DNA of 64,000 bases from Brevipalpus yothersi (Eukaryota; Arthropoda; Arachnida; Trombidiformes; Tenuipalpidae), in contig QZCP01000064.1 of NCBI GenBank assembly GCA_003956705.1, positions 1-64,000 on the forward strand, given 5' to 3'. This document shows positions 44,645 through 54,785 of this stretch, in pieces. A program made the translations under genes and the position numbers. Position 1 is the first letter of the stretch. Every line of letters starts with the position of its first letter. The notes under the pieces were generated by a model. That model saw only the letters and a program-made list of their open reading frames with translations, did not search any database and was not told where the DNA came from.

Positions 44645-46983
44645 GAAGATTGGTTCAACCTCCCAAAGGTGAATTGTATGCTGAAAATTGGCATAAAAAT
44701 AGTTTTTCTCTAGATTTAGGTTTGTAGTGACTGCATCTGGCCTGTCATATCATGAATGGTATAGAAGCTAGACGCCAAGGGAGTTGGTGGAGACTCCTCC
44801 ACTGAAAATCCACTAGAATACACCGGTTGCAATCTAACCTGCATGAATCAATTTTTTGTTTCTTAGTCTTGATTGGATATGGTGATGAGCATCATAATAT
44901 ATATGTATTGAGATGTATTATAAGAAGCTTTTCATTTCAGTGATCAAAGTCCACCGATGAGAACAGGTAACTCATTTCCAATTGAAGTGTGCCATAGTGA
45001 TGAGGAAGATAATGGAAAACTATCCATTAGAGGGCGGAGAAATTGCCACAACCGTTTTTTTGATAACAATCATTTTCTTCAATTAGATTCTCGGGACATT
45101 TCTGGTAATGGGTGAACTAAAAAAACTCTCAAACTGAAAGTCTTTTGACCTTCGGAAATAATCAGTCCATTTTTTACAATTCGTTACAATGTAGAATCAA
45201 CTGGTACAATCGTGAAGTGGTGGTTTTTTCGTGAGCAGAAAGCATTTATATATTCTCATTCTCATCTCTGCCGTTTTTTCCTTGATTTGTGCTCAACTTT
45301 AGTCAATTATTAGTTTTGAATGGGTCACTGACCAATGCCCCATCAGAGACACCATGTTACCGCTGTGGCCAGATTTCTCTCCTCCCTACCAATCTAATTT
45401 TAGGTATGGAACTTCTCATATAGGTGATGAAATCAATGCTCTGGTTATTTTCACTTCTACTCCTGATAATTTGGATAAGAGAAAACGAATTTAATTTGAA
45501 AAACTTGGCTTCCATCAGCTGAACACCTGAATATTGTGGTTATTTTTTCCATTGGTCCCTCAACGAGTAAATCGGAGTTGATAAGCAGAGAAAGCGAACA
45601 ATATAAAGATTCAATTCGATGGTCATTTCAAGATGAATGGCATAATCTGACTCTCAAATCTATTTATCTATCTATCTAATCTATGATATAGGAAATCTCA
45701 ATTTATTCTTTCTAGAAGATACTTTCATGACACTCTTAGGGGAAGAGTTGCCAGCCAGATGCCAAGGGAGTCGGTTAAGACTCCTCCACTAAAAATCTAC
45801 TTGAATAAACCAGTTGCAATCTAACCTGCAAGTTAGAGCCTCCGTTGGGGAGAACTGTTGTTGTTGTTGTTGTTGATGATGAAGATGATGGTAAAGATGG
45901 TTGTAAGGGATTCTTGTTTGCTAATTAGAATAGATAGATAAATAAGTTGGGCACCGGGATTATTGACTAGAAAAAAGAAGAATTGTTTGGGTGAGTCCAA
46001 TTCTATCTTTTGCTCATCTCTATGAGGTGTAGATAGTAATCTATATGAAATCATTTGTTGTTTTGATTTTTTTCTCGATGAGATATGTTCTATCTTCATC
46101 TCTAAGATATATTCTTCTCTTATTCATATTAGATTAAGATCAGTAGATAAGGTCTTATCTCTCCGAAATCTCATAATTGATTGATAAGATAAGATAGTGA
46201 TCTTATCATCTCACCGATGACTGCTGATAGCCTTATCCCGACTGATAACGAGGAAAATTAGATAAGAGACAGAGATAAGATAGAAATTAGAAAAAATAAG
46301 AGTAGAGAGGAAGATAAGAAGAAATAAGAGAGATTAGATGTGATAGATTAGATAAGAGATAAGAGGTTGAGAAGATGAGAAGACTGAAGCAATAAGAGGA
46401 GATAATAAATAGATGAAAGATTAGATAAGAAAGGAGGATTGATCAGATGAAAAATTTTAAATATTATCAATCAAAAAAAAGGTCAACTCGAGTAGAGGGT
46501 GAGACCACCGGTCACCTCCAAGCTATTCAGGGTAGCTAGCGCCCTCTGGTGGGGCAAAAAATAATCAAATATAGGGAAACGTTCTCATAACGTTGAAAAT
46601 AGTGATAAATTCAGGGTTTTTATTCATTTTATAAGTATTTCTCCTGAATTAAACTGAAAATTCCTACGGAGTAGAATACAGAACACTGGTATAATCCCAA
46701 GTGAATGGTGTTAAAGTACATATTATTAAAAAAACTAAGTGATATATGAACAGTATACTCACTATACCAGTTACTATTGATGAACCAAGTGAATGGTCTG
46801 GGTACAATATTCTGAAACACAGTTTACTGTATACTTGAATGAATTGGAGTATCTCTCATTTACTAGCCAACCCTTGCTAAATGTTATGAATTCAGAGAAA
46901 TTCAAGCTTACTTGTTGATTTGTTGAGACCCACAACGTTCTATCGAGAACGGATTCATATAATAAGTCACTTTTGGGAATCAA
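44645..46983. other. repeats and GATAAG-rich tract, leader of the old gypsy element
   Basis: Positions 44768-44852 and 45755-45836 are direct copies (CCAAGGGAGT...GACTCCTCCACT...GGTTGCAATCTAACCTGCA). A GTT triplet run lies near 45856. Positions 46105-46450 are dominated by GATAAG/GAGATAAG words. From about 46500 the sequence is probably the gypsy leader, but no LTR could be delimited. Confidence 0.45.
46697..46797 (+). other. two AGTGAA-loop hairpins in the old gypsy leader
   Basis: CCA-AGTGAA-TGG (46697-46708) and ACCA-AGTGAA-TGGT (46784-46797) lie 287 and 200 bp upstream of gag. The same motif occurs twice at similar distances in the young element's leader. Confidence 0.55.
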
Positions 46984-47905
46984 ATGATTCCTTTTGTTAT
47001 TGAAAAAGAGGAGAAAGAGAATATTGATGAAATGGAATCAATAAGCACATTTTATACTGAATCCAGTATTGCCAATACTGTTAGCCAGCCCCAAGCTGAT
47101 GATATAAATGAATTGAATGGGGGATCAAATCGTATTGTGAATCAAATAACGAACAATTATAGTCCTGATATTATTCCTTCTTTCTCTGGAAATAATATAG
47201 ATGATGAATTGATTGAATGGTTTGATAATTATGAAGATATCACTACAGAATTGCATTGGAATAATGATCAGAGATTAACTAGATTACCTAACTACTTGAA
47301 AGATGGAGCTAAATTTTGGTATAAAGCTACAAAAGCTAATATTGGTCCCGGTAGACAGCTTGATACTTACAGAAAGGTTAAAACTGAGATGCTCAGAACC
47401 ATGGTGTCACAAGGTTATACTACTGAGTTTTTCGGGCAGATGATGAGGAACAAACAACAACCAGATGAGCCTACCTATTCCTACATCTATCGGATGAAGG
47501 ATATGTGTGAGCGATTTGATACAGATATGGAGGAAGCGGAAAAGCTATTCTTCATTCGTGAAGGGCTAGACCCAAGTTTGAAGGAAAATATTGCTGTTAT
47601 GAATCCTCAAACTATTGATGATCTAGTAATAGCAGCTCAGAAAGCAGGACGTGCTGCTAGAGAAAAAAGAAGTGCAAGTGGTGGGTGGAAACAGTAATGA
47701 AGCTATTATGGAAACGATTGAAACCTTAACAAACAAAATGAGGTTATTAACTGATCACATTGGTAACATGTCACGAGGGTTGAATGTACAAAGCCCAATG
47801 AATACAAACCTTATGCAAGGACAGCGAAACGTTATCATCTGTCATTATTGTCGCAGAGAAGGGCATAAGGCAAATGGATGTAGAGCTAGAATGCGAGACC
47901 AGTAA
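46984..47905 (+). pseudogene. gag: Ty3/gypsy-type Gag (old element)
   Basis: ATG 46984 opens 237 codons of capsid-like sequence, including an FSGNN...FDNYEDITTELHW region and MLRTMVSQGYTTEFFGQMM, which parallels the young element's Gag. A frameshift near 47690 moves the reading to the frame ending at 47905. That frame holds a CCHC knuckle (CHYCRREGHKANGC) and a stop. The remaining sequence to 48200 is Asn-codon-rich. Gag packages the element's RNA; this copy is broken. Confidence 0.8.
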
Positions 47906-48218
47906 CAGCGCGGAGGTTAGACCTATAATGGAAATCAACAATATAATCGCTACAGCGTTTATAATAACAACAATAATCCGAACAACAATAATAGTGTTGC
48001 TAGAAATAACAATAACTATCAGCCACGAATGAATCCAGGCGGGAATATGGATGATTACCAGCCACGAACCAACACTAATGTAAACAATAATGCTTATCAG
48101 CCTCCAATGCGAATTGGAATCAGAATTCAGTGAGAAGACGGTAACCTAGAGTTGTACAGCCGATAATTGGATCTGGAGAGACTCGGCTAGAAAGACTGTA
48201 CAAGGGAAACTTGTCTTC

Positions 48219-50366
48219 TCTGCAGTGGAAATTAATAAGCAGGGGTATCATACATGTATCGATTCTGGAAGTAAAATTTCCATAATAACTAAATCCTTGT
48301 TCGAAGAATTGAAGGTTCCTCTTTACACAGCCAATGGATTAAACACTGAATCAGCAAGTAATCATCCCCTTAAATCACTAGGTGAATCTGATCTTGAACT
48401 GGTAGTCAAAGCATCGAATAAGAATGTTACCATTGAAGCTGCGTTCTTGGTGTTTCTTTATTGCCATCAGGAATAAGAATACTAGTGGGGCGAGATAAAG
48501 TAGAAGTTGCTGATTTTTGGATAGGTTGTAGGGATAAAGTAATGAGAATAGGGGGAAAAGAGTCCTGGGCTACTGAGTCAGTAACGTCAGCTGACAGCGG
48601 AGTAGATTGTCTCATGGTTGATAGAATACGAGATGAAAGATATTCTTCAATCAAGATCACCTATGATGTGGATTCAATCGGGAGAACAGAGTTGTATCAG
48701 CTTCTCGATAAATATGAATACATGTTCGCTACGAGCGACATTGAGCTAGGAAGCACAAATGTTTCTCGTCACACGATTGACACAAGAGATTGACCTCCCA
48801 TCCACTCAGTTCCTTACAAGTATTCTGGTAAAAAAAGGGTAGCGATAGCGAAAATGGTGAACGATCTAGAAAAGATAGCAATAGTAGAGAAATCATACTC
48901 CTCTTAGGCTTTTCCTATGATAGTGGTTCCAAAGAAAACTGGTGAAATGAGAATGTGTATTGATTGTCGACCTCTGAACGCTATCACCAAGCAAGATAAA
49001 TATCGTCTATCTCGAATAGATACTGCTATTGACTCATTAGAAGGAGCGGGATATTGCACAACCCCCAATTTACGTTCGGGTTATTATTAAAATGAGATGA
49101 ATCCCATTGTTGAGAGAAAAACATCATTTATCACACAGAATGGCCTATATCTTTTAAATAGAATGCCATTTGGTCTCAGTGGTGCCCCAGCGGGGTTTCA
49201 AAGACTGATAGACCATGTTTTTGCTCCATTAAAATACAACAGTTGTCTTGTTTATTGGGATGATATAGTGATATTTTCACGAAATGTTGAGGGTCATCTG
49301 AGTAAAGTGGAAAAAGTATCGGATTGTTTGTCACAAGCCAATCTCAGACTAAAACCAAAGGAACACTTCTTCTTATTGAAAGAAATTGTATACCTTGGAT
49401 ATGCGATCAGCAAAGAAGGCCAAAAGCCATACAAACAGAAAGTGATTGCTAATGAGAAGTTCCCACTGCCCATGGTATTGAAAGATGTAAGATCCTTCGT
49501 GGCACTCTGCTTTTATCATCAAAAGTTCATCAAGGACATTGCACTGATAGCTAAGCTGCTAAGATATTTGACTAGGAAGAAAGAACTTATCGGTGATAAA
49601 GAGTGTCTGGCAATCGTCTATGCTATACAAAAATTACACGCTTATTTAGATGGAATTTATTTAGAAGTTGTGACCGATCACTGTTCACTTTGTTTCTCAA
49701 AAAGCAAAAAAGATCTGCCTTCAAGGTTGATGAGAGACTCTCTTGAGCTTCAACGCTTCACCTTTCGCATCATATACAAGTCAGGGAAACAACATCTTGA
49801 TGTTGATGCTTCGTCTAGATATCCAGTGAAGGATACAGACAAAAAGATGAAGGAATAGATGATCTAGATAATCAAGACAACTGTTCGTCTAAGTTATGCA
49901 TGTTGGTTGTAGAGGAACAGGATGATCTAAAAAACACTCAAAGAGTAGACTTAAAAATCGGTGATATTATCTACAAGTTGGGTATCCTAGGAGGGTTGTC
50001 AACGCGTGAAAGAAAAAGGCTTCCAAAATACAAAATACGTGAAGGTATCCTATATCGTCTAGTTCGACGGCTAAACGATGAGGAGTACAACATCATTCTC
50101 CCAAGGAAACTGGTAAAAGATGTACTACCAGCTTACCATGATGAGGTATTGTCTGGACATCCTAATGCTCAATGAACTTACCAGAGGATTATCACCGAAT
50201 ATTATTGGCCAGGTATGGTCACTGACATCAACATGTATGTGGCTTCTTGTGATTCGTGTCAAAAATTCAAGGAAAACTTTAAATCAACCCCTCTATCACG
50301 ATTAATCAATGTTAACCAACCATTCCAACTAATTGGAATAGATGTGGTTGGCCCTCTACCTCCAAT
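48219..50366 (+). pseudogene. pol: Ty3/gypsy-type Pol (old element), fragmented
   Basis: In order: an aspartic protease motif (CIDSGSKISII), reverse transcriptase pieces with the catalytic box YWDD (CLVYWDDIVIFS), the tail of RNase H, an integrase zinc region (YHDEVLSGHP), and the start of the integrase core (ending near IDVVGPLPP). There are several stops (for example after 48793, near 48906, and near 49088) and frameshifts. Compared with the young element about 75 codons are missing at the RT/RNase H junction (near 49590). Homology stops at about 50366, where a Helitron fragment begins. Confidence 0.8.
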
Positions 50367-50369
50367 CTT

Positions 50370-51630
50370 GGAAATTTTGGATTAGAGCTACTCTACCTGA
50401 TGGGAAAGATGAAGGCAAGATGGAAGGCTGCCCTGTTCGATTTACATCTTGATCAGCATGCTCAACATGACCCATCAGACCTTGATATCGATCAACTCGG
50501 AGGTCTGATTGATGATCCTTGATGTAATCCAATCTATATCCTTCAACTTTAGTGTATTCATCCAGGAGATACTGATGGAAGAGCTTCCTTGCATACTGTA
50601 AAGTTGGGAAAGTATTATCTCTCATCTGCAATAAGTAGGAATGAAACTTTATCTGGGAGATTGTTGGTCTATGACCTGAGTGGTTTTGCCTCCTCATACC
50701 ATCTTGCCAACCTTGTTCACTATAATAGAATAGAAGAGGATACATGAGAGGATCGCAATTGGGGTTCAGTCTCTGTATGTATTGCAGTCCAGTTAGCTGG
50801 GCAGCATTATAATGATAATCTTGTGGTTGGGATAGACTACAATACCGTATCTCATACTGGGTGGAGGTGAGCCATCTCCACTCATGAAGACTACTGCTAT
50901 CTCATTGGATGTTGCCTGATTGTATCGCCTCTGATCAAGTGTTCTATCAGCTTCGATCTTCATGAAAACCTTTCTTGGAACGATGTTATGCTCATTAGCT
51001 CGTTGCATCTCGGCTTGCTCAATCTGGCCTGCGGTGAAGTACATAGATGACGAAGGATTGTACTCCAGTAGAGTATTGTGCAGGAGCATTAGAGGATAAT
51101 GATTCAAGTTGAAACCTGTCGCTTGATCTTCTCGTCTCTTTCTAGCTTCTTCAGTGTCGAATATATAAATCTGTGAGAATTTTGGCTGGATATTCAGTGG
51201 AGGATGAAGAGAGGAAACTCGGCTATACGCTTGACCATGAATGGTGAAACATTCAGGGTAAGTTTGAAGGAGCTGCCGATTGAAATCACATCCAAGTGAT
51301 CCAAATGCAAGAGGTATTATGAGTCCTGACATTCTTTGAGAAATCCTGTGATAGAGCAGCATTTTCACCAGTGTAAAGCTACACCAAGGCCTGAAGAGGT
51401 CAGTTTGGTGCCGGTAAGGATATGGTTCCTGAGGAGCAGCATTTTGTATACTTCCCTTTGATCTCTTCACTCTTGAAATATTTCACTTGACAATACCAGC
51501 AAACTCAACTCATAGTTCTCTGGAATCTTGGACTAAATCATCTGAGGGCTCCTCTAAAGCTAACAATGTACGACCGCTTCGTGGCCTGCATAAGAGTAAG
51601 ATCAATGAGGAACATGCAACACAAAAAGAA
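50370..51630 (-). pseudogene. Helitron Rep/helicase protein, N-terminal fragment
   Basis: Read leftward: IHGQAYSR, then IYIFDTEEARKR, then EIAVVFMSGDGSPPPSMRYGIVVYP, then YPLLFYYSEQGW, then FHSYLLQMRDN and LFHQYLLDEYTKVEGYRLDYI. These are the conserved order of the Helitron helicase-like N-terminal domain. Upstream, a second frame keeps NVRTHNTSCIWITW, showing frameshifts and stops. A short 5' exon may follow an acceptor at about 51590. The HUH Rep motifs and the PIF1 helicase are absent, since the fragment ends at 50370 against the old gypsy element. Confidence 0.75.
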
Positions 51631-51639
51631 CATCTTACC

Positions 51640-51729
51640 CTATCAGAGCGATAAAGCAGCGAAGCCATACAAGTAGCAGCCCTAGGAGACACAGCGAAAA
51701 CGGAAGTATACCTTACCAAGTATACACAA
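51640..51729 (-). repeat. repeat unit U (copy 2), part left of the LTR element
   Basis: Matches 25290-25370 (AGCAGCCCTAGG, AGTATACCT, ACCAAGTA). It continues after the LTR element at 63499. On the minus strand it ends with ATGGCTTCGCTGCTT... and donor GATAGG/GTAAGATG, leading into the Helitron reading. Confidence 0.7.
51725..51729. repeat. target-site duplication CACAA, left
   Basis: Identical to 63499-63503, immediately outside the LTRs. Confidence 0.9.
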
Positions 51730-52000
51730 TGCAACCGAGATAGTTGCATGATATCGATTGGCAGTCATGTATAGCGAGAGCCGAAAATCGATATTCTGAA
51801 GCTTATATATAAAAATCAATAATTTCAAGGTCTCCCCTGGGTTGGGAGCAATGAGAGTAAGCTAGTATTGAATGAATAAAAGTCAGTATGTTGACAGTAT
51901 TAAAAGAATGTAGATGAAACTTTTGGAAGTGGAATTGAGGGTGTGGTTCTTCGCCCAGTTAGTTCAAAATTTTGGACTTTGGACCTGGAATTGATTTCCA
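51730..52000 (+). repeat. 5' LTR
   Basis: TGCAACCGAGATAG...TTGATTTCCA. Contains an inverted pair ATATCGATT (51751-51759) / AATCGATAT (51786-51794), a TATATATAAAA box near 51803 and an AATAAA near 51872, which could serve as promoter and polyadenylation signals. Confidence 0.93.
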
Positions 52001-52002
52001 AA

Positions 52003-52020
52003 TGGTGTTCGCACCAGGTT
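52003..52020 (+). other. putative primer-binding site
   Basis: TGG two bases after the LTR begins TGGTGTTCGCACCAGGTT, complementary to a CCA-ended tRNA tail. The donor tRNA is not identified. The site is also partly self-complementary. Confidence 0.5.
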
Positions 52021-52576
52021 CGATGAAAAATACTGGTTGTTTTATGTGTTTATTCATCTTTGATACAAGTGAACTATCATCAAAAGTGTAAGAATTCTGC
52101 TGGATGGGAGATACCCATATTCTTCAACCAGACAGCAAAATTGGACGGATTCCCGAGGATTCCAAGTACTCAGTGTGTTCCTCTGAATTAATTCTCATGA
52201 ATTGTTACAATGTGGAGTGCTCATACTAGGAATACCTATTGAATTTTGGAACGTGGAATACAAGTGAATCTCGTACTTCTCTAGGATATTCTTTGTTTAG
52301 TTGGTATTCCTACACTGGGAATCAGTTCGGAGTTCAGTTTCGAGTTCTGCTGAGAATTGGAATACCTCTTTGAAAATGTCCAGAATTCTCGATATATTCA
52401 TACCAACTGAATAACATACCATAACAACTTTCGAAGCTACATTTATCGGTTAAATCCTGTTCTGAAAATAGCTAAGTTATTTCATTACTCTTATCAATTG
52501 CGATTCCAGAATAATATTGTAAGTAGAAAAACTTTATTATCAATCTTATTGTGCGATGAAGAGCAAGATTCCTGAC

Positions 52577-52592
52577 GACCAAGTGAATGGTC
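52577..52592 (+). other. AGTGAA-loop hairpin 1 of the young leader
   Basis: GACCA-AGTGAA-TGGTC is a perfect 5 bp stem, 292 bp upstream of gag. Confidence 0.65.
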
Positions 52593-52733
52593 CATTAATT
52601 CGAAAATGTTAATGATATTGGGACTAAAAATCCAATTGCCATTGGAGTAATTGATTTTTCTTTCGGAAAATCAATATATCGATTTTTTGGGTGTGGTTGA
52701 AATCGATTCCTTACTTTACGCATTCGTAAGTTT

Positions 52734-52749
52734 AGCCAAGTGAACGGCT
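52734..52749 (+). other. AGTGAA-loop hairpin 2 of the young leader
   Basis: AGCCA-AGTGAA-CGGCT has 4 bp plus an A-C mismatch next to the loop, 135 bp upstream of gag. Confidence 0.55.
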
Positions 52750-52868
52750 TCGCAGCTTATATTGCAAGTGCGTACTAGTATTGTGTTGACAATTGAATTT
52801 ACAAATCATAATTGTTGGAGTAATCATTCAGAATTAATAAGTAAGAGTCCGAAAGTTGAATAGTTTAA

Positions 52869-53257
52869 ATGGAATCCTCAAGGATAAACGGGGCCGCTAA
52901 TGCCAGCTCTCATTCATTTGATCAAGATGGATCAGTGAATGGTCATGTTGTTAACCAAGTTGCTACACTTTGTGGGATGAATGAAACTGTCCCAACTTTT
53001 TCAGGAGAAAAGAATGAAGACTTACTTGATTTTTTTGAAGATTACGAAGATATCACCAATGCATTGGGATGGACTAGTATTGAACGGTTTGTTAGGTTGC
53101 CAGCCTTTGTCAGAGGGAATGCTCGAGTATGGATGAAAACCTTTCGCTCTAAAATGGGTCCTGGTAAACCTATTGATACTTACGAAAAACTCAAACAAGA
53201 AATGCTCAAAACAATGGTCAGATCAGACTGTGCTATTAGGCGTTATAGAAAGTTGAT
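52869..53257 (+). pseudogene. gag: Gag, N-terminal part (interrupted by foldback element)
   Basis: ATG 52869 opens a frame whose PTFSGEKNEDLLDFFEDYED and GPGKPIDTYEKLKQEMLKTM segments align with the old element's Gag (IPSFSGNN..., GPGRQLDTYRKVKTEM). At 53258 the frame enters the foldback transposon and soon ends (stop at 53298-53300). The remainder of Gag resumes at 54786. The insertion length (1528 bp) accounts exactly for the frame difference between the two halves. Confidence 0.85.
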
Positions 53258-54785
53258 AAAGAACAGTAGCCAAAAATGGCTGTTTTCGGCCCCAGCTTGA
53301 AATGATCTGAATTTTTTCTTTTCTTATCTATTCTTTGATGAAAAACACGATGGTGATGTTTTCAAGTCTCTATTTCCAACCATTCTAGAGATATGAGTGC
53401 TAACGTTCTTAAGCCCTGTTTGACCCTTGAGAAGCTCAACTTCTTCCGATCTCGATGGAATTGAGTTTTTCCAGAAAGTCGATGTTAGTTCTAGCCCATA
53501 AAGGTACTCAATATCAGATGAAATATCTCCTTGATAAGATAAAAATGTCAAAATCGTTTCTTGATCAAAATATCATATCTCCGGTAAAAAGCTTGACCAC
53601 CAAATCAAACTTGCACATCATGATAGACAAACAGTGTTCAACATGCAGATGAGGTCTCATCCCTCTAATCAGGGAGCTTTTTGAGATATTGTCAAAAAGT
53701 CATTTTTTGACCCATACTGGGTGAAAGTCAAAAGTTGGCTTGACCATAGAACCAAACTCATATGATATGTTGGAAATGATGAGTTGAAGATTATCATCGA
53801 GTTTCATCATTCTATCTAGGGAACTTATCGAGATATCAAGAAATACTCTTTTCAACCCATATCCATGCTTCCTTTTGGCTATTAGCCGAAAGCGGAACTG
53901 CTGAAGGGCCTAAACTATCACTTCTTCTCACTCATGAGCATTCATCATGTGCAACTTGACACTTTCAATAAGCTGTGCCGTTGATAGTTTCTTGCTCAGT
54001 TCCCCTGCTGGTAACAGTGAGGTGACGTTGGCTCATTGTAGAGAGCTAATACATGGACACTTCTAGTATCTCCACAACTAGCACCTGAGATTGACCTGAA
54101 TACTGAATGATAATGCCAATAGTTGAGTTAGCGTGGCAATTTGCGCACTTGAGCAGGTCAACTCACAGTTAATAGCCAAAAGGAAGCATGGATGTAGGTT
54201 GGAATGAGTATTTCTTGATATCTCAAAAAGTTCCCTAGATAGAATGATGAAACTCGATGATTATCTTCACCTCATCATTTTCAACATATCATGTGAGTTT
54301 GGTCTTGTGGTCAAGCCAACTTTCGACTTTCACCCAATATGGGTCAAAAAATGACTTTTTGACAATATCTCAAAAAGCTCCCTGATTAGAGAGATAAGAC
54401 CTCATCCTCATGTTGAACACTGTTTGTCCATCATGATGTGCAAGTTTGATTTGGTGGTCAAGCCTTTTTTCGGAGATATGATATTTTGATCTAGAAATGA
54501 GTTTGACATTTTTATCTTATCAAGGAGATATTTTGACTGATATTGAGTACTCACATAGGATTGAACTAACATTGACCTTTCGAAAAAACTCAATTTCATT
54601 GAGATCGGAAGAAGTTGAGCTTCTCAAGGGTCAAACAGGGCTTAAAAACGTTAGCACTCATATCTCCGGAATGGTTAAAGATAGAGACTTAAAAACATCA
54701 CCATCATGTTTTTCATCAAAAAATAGATAAGGAAAGCAAAAATTCAGATCATTCCCAGCTGGGGCCGAAATGGCTACTATTCTTT
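53258..54785. mobile_element. foldback transposon inserted in gag
   Basis: Arms of about 620 bp (53258-53884 and 54170-54785) are near-perfect inverses around a 285 bp non-coding centre. The left end AAAGAACAGTAGCCAAAA and the right end ATGGCTACTATTCTTT are the R1 termini also found on the 26994-29497 transposon. It is a non-autonomous relative of the long-TIR DDE/SWIM elements. No coding capacity is seen; frames in the arms are mirror artefacts. An obvious target duplication was not found. Confidence 0.9.

Noticed and set aside
46460..46983. 5' LTR of the old gypsy element
   Set aside because: No TG...CA repeat pair could be found; the 3' end is missing, so there is nothing to compare with.
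53324..54730. Similar 63-77 codon frames on opposite strands
   Set aside because: They are mirror images in the two arms of the foldback element; they carry no domain and are explained by the inverted repeat.
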